A DNA stretch of 8,101 nucleotides from an uncultured Gemmobacter sp. Lineage in GTDB: Bacteria > Pseudomonadota > Alphaproteobacteria > Rhodobacterales > Rhodobacteraceae. The stretch lies in assembly GCA_937983495.1 (NCBI GenBank), contig CALKAA010000500.1, positions 1 to 8,101 on the forward strand, read 5' to 3'. Of this stretch, positions 1 through 5,391 are shown one piece after another. Made by a program: the position numbers and the translations under genes. The notes under the pieces were generated by a model. That model was not told the DNA's origin, made no database searches, and saw only the letters and a program-made list of their open reading frames with translations. The number at the start of each line of letters is the position of its first letter. Position 1 is the first letter of the stretch.

Positions 1-91
1 GTTCGATAAAAGGTCCGCGGCGTCCTGCCGTTGGATTGGGTATAGCCCGAATCGCGGCATCGGACAAAAGGCAAATCCCGGGCATTTGACT
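1..91. other. Left-edge non-coding stretch, nothing identified
   Basis: This short stretch lies beyond the DUF2853 terminator. It contains no ORF with a credible start and no RNA gene I can recognise. An imperfect inverted repeat with a bulge (GATTGGG ... CCCGAATC, about 34-52) is visible but too weak to interpret. It may belong to the control region or 3' end of a gene outside the window. Confidence 0.3.
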
Positions 92-122
92 CAAAACAAA
101 ACGCCCGCCGAAAGGGCGGGCG
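92..122 (-). terminator. Rho-independent terminator of the DUF2853 gene
   Basis: On the minus strand an 8-bp GC stem (CGCCCGCC / GGCGGGCG, 102-109 with 115-122, 5-base loop) is followed directly by TTTTGTTTTG (92-101). It lies 24 bases past the stop codon of the DUF2853 gene. This is a textbook intrinsic terminator and closes the minus-strand gene series. Confidence 0.9.
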
Positions 123-146
123 CTTCAGGCACAACCGGGCGCGGGA

Positions 147-488
147 TCAGGCGTAGACGGCTTCCTTGCCGAAATGCTTGACCAGCAGGTAATAGACCAC
201 GGCGCGATACTTGTTGCGCTCCGACCGGCCATAGATCTCGATCACGGCGTTGATCGCCTCCATCAGCTCCGGCCCGTCTTTCAGGCCCAGCTTTTTGATG
301 AGGAAATTGCGCTTCACGGTTTCCAGCTCGGTCGGCTGGCTGGCGGCAATGGTCGCCGCATCGGCGTCATAGATGGCCGGACCACATCCGATGGTCACCT
401 TGGTGAGCAGATCCATATCCGGCGTCACCTTGCACTTGTCGCGCAGATCGCCCGCATATTTCTCGATCAGTTCCTGACGCTTGCTCAT
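147..488 (-). CDS. DUF2853 family small cytoplasmic protein
   Basis: Predicted protein of 113 residues, function unknown. I place it in DUF2853, a small family I know mainly from alphaproteobacteria and some Bacteroidetes. Recognisable blocks are VTPDMDLLTK (21-30), GCGPAIYDAD (34-43), NFLIKKLGL (61-69) and RNKYRAVVYYLL (91-102). It has no signal peptide or membrane segment and looks like a compact, mostly helical cytoplasmic protein. I chose the ATG at 488 because AAGGGAG lies about 8 bases upstream and homologues start MSKR. A longer frame reaching 590 adds a low-complexity Arg/Gly-rich prefix that looks non-coding. It has its own terminator and probably its own promoter, 205 bases from the methyltransferase gene. 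The family assignment is from memory of conserved blocks; no function can be inferred. Confidence 0.85.
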   Translation of the reverse strand: MSKRQELIEKYAGDLRDKCKVTPDMDLLTKVTIGCGPAIYDADAATIAASQPTELETVKRNFLIKKLGLKDGPELMEAINAVIEIYGRSERNKYRAVVYYLLVKHFGKEAVYA

Positions 489-586
489 GAAAGAACTCCC
501 TTGTCGCTCAATGTCCGGTTTCTGTCCCTGGCGGTTTTGCGGGCCGGGGGAGACCCTGCCGCCCCTGACCCGCCGCCTTGGCCGGA

Positions 587-614
587 ACACTAGGCCAGGG
601 CGGCGAGATCACAA
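587..614 (-). promoter_or_regulatory. Candidate sigma70-type promoter for DUF2853 gene
   Basis: On the minus strand TTGTGA (609-614) and TAGTGT (587-592) are separated by 16 bases. This would give a leader of about 90 bases before the ATG at 488. Matches to consensus are partial, so this is only the best candidate in the gap. Confidence 0.3.
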
Positions 615-644
615 AGGGAAACTTCGTCGCGCTTTCCCCCCAAT

Positions 645-679
645 CCTTGCGAGATCAACCGGCGGCAGGCCGCGCAAGG
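645..679 (-). terminator. Possible 3' hairpin after the methyltransferase gene
   Basis: A perfect 7-bp stem (CCTTGCG 645-651, CGCAAGG 673-679) with a 21-base GC-rich loop begins 13 bases after the methyltransferase stop. There is no T-run after it on the minus strand, so it is not a canonical intrinsic terminator. It could stabilise a 3' end or act with Rho. Confidence 0.3.
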
Positions 680-692
680 GTGGGGGTGCCCC

Positions 693-1274
693 TTACGGCG
701 CGGGGCGGTTCAGCTTGACGATCCACTGGTTCGCCATCAGCGTCAGGGTGGCTTGACCCGCCAGCGCCTCGACCATCGCCTCGACAGCGCGTTTCACGGG
801 TGCGCCTTGGGCATCCGACATCCAGTTGAAATCGTCCCCGGCGATGATGCCATCATGCTTCACCTTCTTCAGCGATTGCGCGATGTCATTGTCGATGAAG
901 GGGGCGTTGTGATTGCCGTCCAGATAAACCCAATCCAGCGAGGCATCCGGCATCGCCGCCAGCGCCACATCCGACATGGCACGATGGATTTTCACGCGCG
1001 GGTCATCCTTGAACGCTTGCACCACGCCCTGATACTTCACTTCCATCAGGTCTTCGTTCTTCTTGCGGCCAAAACCGGTATTGGAAAACTCGGGCTGATA
1101 GAGCCAGGGGTCGATCAGATGCAGTTCGACCGGCTCGCAGATCTCCAGAATCCGCTTGGAAAAGCCCCCTTCCCACACGCCCACTTCGGCGACGCGGGCC
1201 CCTTTGGGCAGGCTGCGCAGCAGCTTCCCGCGCACCTTGTCGCGTTTGCTTTCTTCCTGAACTTCGCTCGTCAT
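693..1274 (-). CDS. Class I SAM-dependent methyltransferase (Methyltransf_24-like)
   Basis: Predicted protein of 193 residues with a single Rossmann-like methyltransferase domain. Motif I is VAEVGVWEGGFS (28-39), the usual SAM-binding glycine-rich loop. LIDPW (53-57) sits where the strand-2 acidic residue contacts the ribose. DWVYLDGNH (114-122) and IIAGDDF (143-149) match the YxDGxH ... GG-x-DD pattern of Methyltransf_24 proteins, where Asp/His residues often bind a metal. It has no signal peptide or transmembrane segment. The substrate cannot be read from sequence; relatives act on sugars, small molecules or unknown targets. The ATG at 1274 is preceded by GAGGG at a normal distance. The frame continues to 1433 but would then overlap the ahcY 3' end, so I reject the longer start. 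It lies 112 bases downstream of ahcY on the same strand, so its product SAH would be removed by its neighbour; co-transcription is an inference. Confidence 0.85.
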   Translation of the reverse strand: MTSEVQEESKRDKVRGKLLRSLPKGARVAEVGVWEGGFSKRILEICEPVELHLIDPWLYQPEFSNTGFGRKKNEDLMEVKYQGVVQAFKDDPRVKIHRAMSDVALAAMPDASLDWVYLDGNHNAPFIDNDIAQSLKKVKHDGIIAGDDFNWMSDAQGAPVKRAVEAMVEALAGQATLTLMANQWIVKLNRPAP

Positions 1275-1344
1275 GTCTCTGCCCTCGGGTAAGGCGCCTT
1301 GTGGCGCATTGAACTGATACTGGCCCAAACAGGCCGTCACTGAT

Positions 1345-1372
1345 GGGGGGGGGGCCCGGCGCGGGCCTCCCC
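1345..1372. repeat. G10 homopolymer and GC hairpin between ahcY and methyltransferase gene
   Basis: Ten consecutive G (1345-1354) run into GGCCCG-GCG-CGGGCC (1353-1367), with outer GGGG/CCCC pairing (1348-1351 with 1369-1372). On the minus-strand transcript this gives a very stable hairpin just past the ahcY stop, without a T-run. It may mark partial termination or 3' stabilisation. The homopolymer is also prone to sequencing or replication slippage. Confidence 0.5.
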
Positions 1373-1386
1373 GGAGAGGCAGGGCC

Positions 1387-2775
1387 TCAATAGCGGTAAT
1401 GTTCCGGCTTGAACGGGCCTTCCACCGCCACACCGATGTAATCGGCCTGATCGGCGCGCAGCTCGGTCAGTTTCACACCGATCTTCTTCAGATGCAGGCG
1501 CGCCACTTTCTCATCCAGCGCTTTCGGCAGGATATAGACGCCGGGCGCATAGTCTTCGCCCTTGGTCCACAATTCGATCTGCGCCAGAACCTGATTGGTG
1601 AACGAGGCCGACATCACGAAGGACGGGTGGCCGGTGGCATTGCCCAGGTTCAGCAGACGGCCTTCCGACAGCAGGATGATCTTGTTGCCCGAGGGCATCT
1701 CGATCAGATCGACCTGATCCTTGATATTGGTCCATTTGTGGTTGCGCAGCGCGGCCACCTGAATCTCATTGTCGAAATGGCCGATATTGCCGACGATCGC
1801 CATGTTCTTCATCTCGCGCATATGCTCGATGCGGATCACGTCGCGGTTGCCGGTGGTGGTGATGAAGATGTCGGCGTCAGCCACCACATCTTCCAGCACC
1901 ACGACCTCGAACCCGTCCATCGCGGCTTGCAGCGCGCAGATCGGGTCCACTTCGGTCACTTTCACGCGGGCACCCGCGCCGCGCAAGGAGGCAGCCGAGC
2001 CCTTGCCCACATCGCCATAGCCGCAAACCACAGCCACCTTGCCGGCCATCATGGTGTCGGTGGCGCGGCGGATGCCATCGACCAGCGATTCCTTGCAGCC
2101 ATATTTGTTGTCGAATTTCGACTTGGTGACGGAATCGTTCACGTTGATCGCCGGGAAGGGCAGCTGGCCCTTCTTGTGCAGATCATAGAGGCGATGCACG
2201 CCGGTGGTGGTTTCTTCCGACACGCCCTTGATGGCGGCCTTGGTCTTGGCGAACCAGCCGGGGGATTCCTTCATCCGCTTGAGGATTTGCGCCTTGATGA
2301 CTTCTTCTTCCTCGGATTGCGGCACCGCGAGGACATCCTCGCCCGCTTCCATCCGTGCGCCCAGCAGCACATAGAGCGTCGCGTCGCCGCCATCGTCGAG
2401 GATCATGTTCGCGCCTTCGGGGAACATGAAGGACCGGTCCAGATAATCCCAATGCTCGGTCAGGGTCTGGCCCTTCACCGCGAAGACCGGAATGCCCGCT
2501 GCCGCAATCGCCGCCGCCGCGTGGTCTTGCGTCGAGAAGATGTTGCAGCTTGCCCACCGCACATCGGCCCCCAGGGCCTTCAGCGTCTCGATCAGCACGG
2601 CGGTCTGGATCGTCATATGCAGGCTGCCCACAATGCGGGCCCCTTTCAACGGCTGGCTTGCGCCGAACTCCTCGCGGCAGGCCATCAGGCCCGGCATTTC
2701 GGTTTCCGCGATGTCCAGCTCCTTGCGGCCAAACTCTGCCAGCGCGATGTCCTTGACGATGTAATCCTTCGGCAT
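1387..2775 (-). CDS. ahcY: Adenosylhomocysteinase (S-adenosyl-L-homocysteine hydrolase)
   Basis: Predicted protein of 462 residues, full length for the long bacterial/plant type that carries an insert (about 150-190 here) relative to the mammalian enzyme. It reversibly splits S-adenosylhomocysteine into adenosine and homocysteine using bound NAD+, in the cytoplasm, as part of the activated methyl cycle. Visible signatures: GSLHMTIQTAVLIETL (50-65), CNIFSTQD (77-84), DDGGD (127-131), VNDSVTKSKFDN (212-223, with the active-site Lys and Asp), the NAD-binding GKVAVVCGYGDVGKGSA (245-261), NLGNATGHPSFVMS (376-389) and the C-terminal KPEHYRY, whose Lys and Tyr complete the NAD site of a partner subunit in the tetramer. 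AAGGAG 8 bases before the ATG at 2775 fixes the start; the frame open to 2859 lacks such support. I see no SAH or SAM riboswitch upstream. Confidence 0.98.
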   Translation of the reverse strand: MPKDYIVKDIALAEFGRKELDIAETEMPGLMACREEFGASQPLKGARIVGSLHMTIQTAVLIETLKALGADVRWASCNIFSTQDHAAAAIAAAGIPVFAVKGQTLTEHWDYLDRSFMFPEGANMILDDGGDATLYVLLGARMEAGEDVLAVPQSEEEEVIKAQILKRMKESPGWFAKTKAAIKGVSEETTTGVHRLYDLHKKGQLPFPAINVNDSVTKSKFDNKYGCKESLVDGIRRATDTMMAGKVAVVCGYGDVGKGSAASLRGAGARVKVTEVDPICALQAAMDGFEVVVLEDVVADADIFITTTGNRDVIRIEHMREMKNMAIVGNIGHFDNEIQVAALRNHKWTNIKDQVDLIEMPSGNKIILLSEGRLLNLGNATGHPSFVMSASFTNQVLAQIELWTKGEDYAPGVYILPKALDEKVARLHLKKIGVKLTELRADQADYIGVAVEGPFKPEHYRY

Positions 2776-2807
2776 CAGCCGCACTCCTTGTATTCTTGGC
2801 TCGCGCT

Positions 2808-2836
2808 GAAATAGCACTCCGTTTTCAAGGCGGCAA
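2808..2836 (-). promoter_or_regulatory. Candidate ahcY promoter
   Basis: On the minus strand TTGCCG (2831-2836) and TATTTC (2808-2813) are 17 bases apart. This predicts a start near 2801 and a leader of about 26 bases that includes the AAGGAG ribosome site. The -10 match is modest. The rest of the 2776-2930 gap contains a single GANTC methylation site (2853-2857) and nothing else I can name. Confidence 0.4.
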
Positions 2837-2937
2837 TGTTTCGAGGGTTTCTGATTCAATTAAGGCGCGTTTGCGCGGCAATCGCATCAGGAACAGCCCC
2901 TTCGATCGTGAACCTGGCAAGGCCGGGGCAGAAAACC

Positions 2938-2967
2938 AAAAGCCCGGCCTGTGAGGGCCGGGCTTTT
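2938..2967 (-). terminator. Intrinsic terminator of tRNA-Leu copy A
   Basis: A perfect 12-bp inverted repeat (AAAAGCCCGGCC / GGCCGGGCTTTT) with a 6-base loop is followed on the minus strand by TTTTGGTTTTC. It starts 6 bases after the tRNA CCA end. It separates the tRNA from the ahcY promoter downstream. Confidence 0.92.
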
Positions 2968-2972
2968 AGGAT

Positions 2973-3057
2973 TGGTGCCCAGAAGAGGACTCGAACCTCC
3001 ACGCCTTGCGGCACTGGTACCTGAAACCAGCGCGTCTACCAATTCCGCCATCTGGGC
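2973..3057 (-). tRNA. tRNA-Leu (anticodon CAG), copy A
   Basis: An 85-base class II tRNA with encoded CCA (2973-2975). The acceptor stem is GCCCAGA (3051-3057) with TCTGGGC, and the discriminator is A. The D arm is GCG-GAATTGGTAGA-CGC. The anticodon stem CTGGT/ACCAG holds loop TTCAGGT, so the anticodon is CAG (3021-3023 on the complement), reading CUG. The long variable arm (GCC-GCAA-GGC) is the leucine hallmark, and the T arm carries TTCGAGT. All stems pair, one T-stem pair being G-U. CUG is expected to be the main leucine codon in a high-GC genome. Confidence 0.97.
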
Positions 3058-3072
3058 GATGTCGTGTTGCGG

Positions 3073-3101
3073 CTTCTACGAGGGGCGTGTGGGGGTGTCA
3101 A
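3073..3101 (-). promoter_or_regulatory. Promoter of tRNA-Leu copy A
   Basis: On the minus strand a consensus -35 TTGACA (3096-3101) is followed after exactly 17 bases by TAGAAG (3073-3078). Transcription would begin about 9 bases before the mature tRNA 5' end. An A/T-rich run upstream (about 3114-3119) could act as an UP element. The same hexamers and spacing recur in copy B. Confidence 0.85.
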
Positions 3102-3159
3102 CACTCTGCCGCGAAAAAACTTGCGGCTCAGCAAGGCGGCGCGTGGGGGGGCGAAAACC

Positions 3160-3189
3160 AAAAGCCCGGCCTGTGAGGGCCGGGCTTTT
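3160..3189 (-). terminator. Intrinsic terminator of tRNA-Leu copy B
   Basis: Identical in sequence to the terminator of copy A (12-bp stem, 6-base loop, T-rich tail). It sits between the two tRNA genes, so copy B should stop before the promoter of copy A and the two are independent transcription units. Confidence 0.92.
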
Positions 3190-3194
3190 AGGAT

Positions 3195-3279
3195 TGGTGC
3201 CCAGAAGAGGACTCGAACCTCCACGCCTTGCGGCACTGGTACCTGAAACCAGCGCGTCTACCAATTCCGCCATCTGGGC
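3195..3279 (-). tRNA. tRNA-Leu (anticodon CAG), copy B
   Basis: Base-for-base identical to copy A, with encoded CCA at 3195-3197 and anticodon complement at 3243-3245. It has the same class II fold with a long variable arm. It is the first tRNA in transcription order and has its own promoter and terminator. Confidence 0.97.
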
Positions 3280-3294
3280 GATGTCGTGAGCGGG

Positions 3295-3323
3295 CTTCTA
3301 CGGGCGGCGCGCGGGGGTGTCAA
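3295..3323 (-). promoter_or_regulatory. Promoter of tRNA-Leu copy B
   Basis: TTGACA (3318-3323) and TAGAAG (3295-3300) on the minus strand are separated by 17 bases. Hexamers and spacing are the same as copy A, although the spacer sequence has drifted. Conservation through divergence supports a working promoter. Confidence 0.85.
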
Positions 3324-3353
3324 CACTCTGCGGCGAAAAATCTGTGCGGGCGT

Positions 3354-3383
3354 TTGCGACTTGTTTGGAAAACGCGCTATAGC
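3354..3383 (+). promoter_or_regulatory. Candidate promoter for the NDUFA9-like gene and uppP
   Basis: TTGCGA (3354-3359) and TATAGC (3378-3383) are 18 bases apart. The predicted start is near 3390, giving a leader of about 43 bases. It lies divergent from, and only about 30 bases from, the tRNA-Leu copy B promoter. Confidence 0.5.
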
Positions 3384-3432
3384 TATGGAGACAGGGAATT
3401 TTGCACCATTACCTACCGGGAAGGGCTCGCAG

Positions 3433-4419
3433 ATGAGCAAGCTGGTCACGATCTATGGCGGTTCGGGTTTCGTGGGGCGGTATATCGCCCGGCGCATGGC
3501 GAAAGAGGGCTGGCGCGTGCGCGTTGCCGTCCGTCGCCCGAACGAGGCACTGTTCGTGCGCCCCTACGGCGTGGTGGGGCAGGTGGAGCCCGTTCTGTGC
3601 AATATCCGCGATGAGGCCAGCGTGGCCGCTGCCCTGGCCGGGGCCGATGCGGTGGTGAATTGCGTGGGCATCCTCAATGCCGTCGGCAAGAACAAGTTCG
3701 ATGCCGTGCAGCATGAGGGGGCAGGGCGCATCGCCCGTCTGGCAGCCGCGGCAGGCGTGCAGCAACTGGTGCATGTCTCGGCCATCGGGGCCAACAAGGA
3801 CAGCGACTCGCGCTATGCCGAATCGAAAGGCCTGGGCGAGGCGGCCGTGCTGGCGGCCTATCCCTCCGCGGTGATCCTGCGGCCTTCGGTGATCTTCGGC
3901 AATGAGGACCAGTTCTTCAACCGCTTCGCCGCCATGGCCCGCATGTCGCCGGTGCTGCCGGTGTTCGGGGCCAGCACCAGGTTCCAGCCGGTCCATGTCG
4001 AGGATGTCGCCTCTGCCGCCGTGAAGGGCGTGCTGGGGCAGGCCGCGCCCGGCATCTATGAGCTGGGCGGGCCGGATGCCTTGTCTTTCGCCGATCTCAT
4101 GCAGGTCATGCTGAAAACCATCCATCGCCGCCGCCTCGTGCTGCCGCTGCCGCGCCTTGCCGGCTCCGTGCTGGCCTTTGGCTGCGACATGGCGCAGGCC
4201 TTCACGCTGGGGCTGGTGGAGAACAAGGTTCTGACCGGCGACCAGCTCAAGAACCTCTATCGTGACAATGTGGTGGCGCCGGGTGCCAAGGGCTTTGCCG
4301 ATCTCGGCATCACCCCCTCGGCCCTCGCCGCCGTGCTGCCCGATTACCTGTGGCCCTATCGCCCCTCCGGGCAATATGACGCCATCAAGGCCTCTGCCAA
4401 GAATCTCCGCAAGGTCTGA
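3433..4419 (+). CDS. Complex I NDUFA9-like NAD(P)-binding protein (atypical SDR)
   Basis: Predicted protein of 328 residues. The N-terminus has a Rossmann nucleotide-binding loop, IYGGSGFVGRYIARRM (7-22), typical of atypical short-chain dehydrogenases of the NDUFA9 / NAD-dependent epimerase type. Further family features are DAVVNCVGIL (72-81), the strand HVSAIGA (114-120) with Ser116, and YAESK (128-132), which preserves the YxxxK pair. The C-terminal half (about 180-310) is a substrate-side domain with GIYELGGPD (207-215). In mitochondria NDUFA9 is an accessory subunit of complex I; bacterial homologues are annotated by similarity and their role is uncertain (quinone or lipid-related NAD(P)H chemistry is possible). 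The start at 3433 follows GGGAAGGG; an in-frame extension back to 3286 would run through the tRNA promoter, so I reject it. The stop is 3 bases from the uppP start, implying a two-gene operon. Confidence 0.88.
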   Translation: MSKLVTIYGGSGFVGRYIARRMAKEGWRVRVAVRRPNEALFVRPYGVVGQVEPVLCNIRDEASVAAALAGADAVVNCVGILNAVGKNKFDAVQHEGAGRIARLAAAAGVQQLVHVSAIGANKDSDSRYAESKGLGEAAVLAAYPSAVILRPSVIFGNEDQFFNRFAAMARMSPVLPVFGASTRFQPVHVEDVASAAVKGVLGQAAPGIYELGGPDALSFADLMQVMLKTIHRRRLVLPLPRLAGSVLAFGCDMAQAFTLGLVENKVLTGDQLKNLYRDNVVAPGAKGFADLGITPSALAAVLPDYLWPYRPSGQYDAIKASAKNLRKV

Positions 4420-4422
4420 CCC

Positions 4423-5229
4423 GTGGCCGACCAATCGCTGCTGACCGCCGCCGCTCTGGGTTTGCTGGAGGGGTTGACGGAATTCATCCCGGTCTCCTCT
4501 ACCGGGCATATCCTTTTGGCCGGGCATTTTCTGGGCTTTGAAAGTGCGGGCAAGGCGTTCGAGGTGGTGATCCAGCTCGGGGCCGTGCTGGCGGTGCTGG
4601 GGGTCTATGCGGCAAAGCTTTGGGCGGTGTTCTCCACCGCGCATCGTGACCCCAAGGCACGCCGCTTCATCTGTGCCGTGGCGCTGGCGTTCTTTCCGGC
4701 GGTGTTCATCGGGATTTTGGCGCATGATTTCATCAAGACGGTGCTGTTTGAAAGCCCGCGCCTGATTGCGGTGAACCTGATCCTCGGCGGCATCGTCTTG
4801 CTGTTCGTCGATCGCATGGCGCAGCGCCCGCGCTATGAGGATGCCATGGATGTGCCGCTGAGCACCGCATTGAAGATCGGCTTCATTCAATGCCTCGCAA
4901 TGATACCGGGCGTGTCCCGCTCCGGCTCGACGATTGTCGGCGCCCTTTTGTTGGGCGTTTCCAAGCGCGGTGCTGCGGAATTCTCCTTCTTCCTGTCGAT
5001 GCCCACCATGGCGGGGGCCTTTGCCTATGATCTGTGGAAGAACCGTGATGTGTTGGACAGCGCAGCCATGACCGAGATCGGCGTGGGCTTCGTCATGGCG
5101 CTGATTGCCGCCGTATTCGTGGTGCGCGGGCTGCTCGAATATGTGTCGCGCCATGGCTACGCCCTGTTCGGCTGGTGGCGAATCGTGGTGGGTTCGGTGG
5201 CGCTGGTGGCGCTTTCCCTGGGGTTTTGA
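4423..5229 (+). CDS. uppP: Undecaprenyl-diphosphatase (UppP/BacA)
   Basis: Predicted integral membrane protein of 268 residues, normal family length. It dephosphorylates undecaprenyl pyrophosphate to the monophosphate, recycling the lipid carrier for peptidoglycan and other envelope polymers, and can confer bacitracin tolerance. The first signature is EGLTEFIPVSSTGH (16-29) with Glu16, Glu20, Ser26 and His29. The second is IPGVSRSGSTI (161-171) with Arg166. Hydrophobic segments are spread over the whole protein (about 49-70, 83-105, 113-130, 150-180, 190-202, 219-236, 251-266). The start is GTG, placed 3 bases after the upstream stop, with AAGG about 8 bases before it; translational coupling to the NDUFA9-like gene is likely. 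I see no ATG start that keeps the first signature intact. Confidence 0.97.
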   Translation: MADQSLLTAAALGLLEGLTEFIPVSSTGHILLAGHFLGFESAGKAFEVVIQLGAVLAVLGVYAAKLWAVFSTAHRDPKARRFICAVALAFFPAVFIGILAHDFIKTVLFESPRLIAVNLILGGIVLLFVDRMAQRPRYEDAMDVPLSTALKIGFIQCLAMIPGVSRSGSTIVGALLLGVSKRGAAEFSFFLSMPTMAGAFAYDLWKNRDVLDSAAMTEIGVGFVMALIAAVFVVRGLLEYVSRHGYALFGWWRIVVGSVALVALSLGF

Positions 5230-5245
5230 GTTGGATCGGAACCTG

Positions 5246-5330
5246 TGCTGACCTATTTTTCCTTCGCGTCTCGAAGAATTTGTACTTTCGGGCCTGAAAT
5301 CTGCAAATAAGGTCAGCATTGCTGACTTTT
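5246..5330 (+). promoter_or_regulatory. TGCTGAC triple-site element between uppP and gltD
   Basis: Three copies of one 7-mer lie here. TGCTGAC occurs at 5246-5252, and a perfect palindrome GTCAGCA-T-TGCTGAC at 5312-5326. The two direct copies are 74 bases apart, close to seven helical turns. At RNA level 5310-5318 can pair either with 5246-5254 (9 perfect bp, enclosing a small CTTCG/CGAAG hairpin at 5262-5276) or with the following 5321-5329. The two folds exclude each other. It may be a repressor or activator site for gltD, an attenuator, or simply the uppP terminator. The pairing is seen; the function is inferred. Confidence 0.45.
5309..5330 (+). terminator. Probable uppP terminator hairpin
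   Basis: AAGGTCAGC (5309-5317) and GCTGACTTT (5321-5329) form 9 pairs including one G-U around a 3-base loop, with TTTT at 5327-5330. The T-run is short and overlaps the stem, so efficiency is uncertain. It lies 80 bases past the uppP stop. Confidence 0.5.
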
Positions 5331-5391
5331 CATCTTGCCGCATCCGCGTTATCCAAGTGCCACCCACCGAGACCCGCAGGGAGGCGCCTTC

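Larger units (their letters stand above)
2931..3343 (-). repeat. Tandem duplication of a 222-base tRNA-Leu cassette
   Basis: Copy A starts at 2931 and copy B at 3153, an offset of exactly 222. The first 136 bases of the two (2931-3066 and 3153-3288), covering terminator, tRNA and start-proximal leader, are identical base for base. The promoter parts are similar with scattered substitutions, although the -35 and -10 hexamers are retained. Similarity fades near 3120 and 3342. This is a whole transcription-unit duplication kept uniform over the RNA and terminator, presumably by selection or gene conversion. Confidence 0.95.

Noticed and set aside
1399..2814. A 471-residue open frame on the plus strand opposite ahcY
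   Set aside because: It mirrors ahcY antisense, is rich in His, Gln and Arg, and has no domain. It is a GC-driven shadow.
2776..2930. SAH or SAM riboswitch upstream of ahcY
   Set aside because: I looked for the known SAH, SAM-II and SAM/SAH type layouts and saw no matching core. The inferred leader of about 26 bases is also too short. A covariance-model search would be decisive.
2951..3289. Repeated short open frames with the same peptide across the tRNA repeats
   Set aside because: They translate the duplicated tRNA and terminator sequence. The repeated peptide is a consequence of the DNA duplication, not a protein repeat.
2931..3343. Short CRISPR-like or transposon repeat
   Set aside because: The repeat has only two copies of a 222-base unit fully explained by a tRNA, its promoter and its terminator. 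There is no spacer pattern or transposase.
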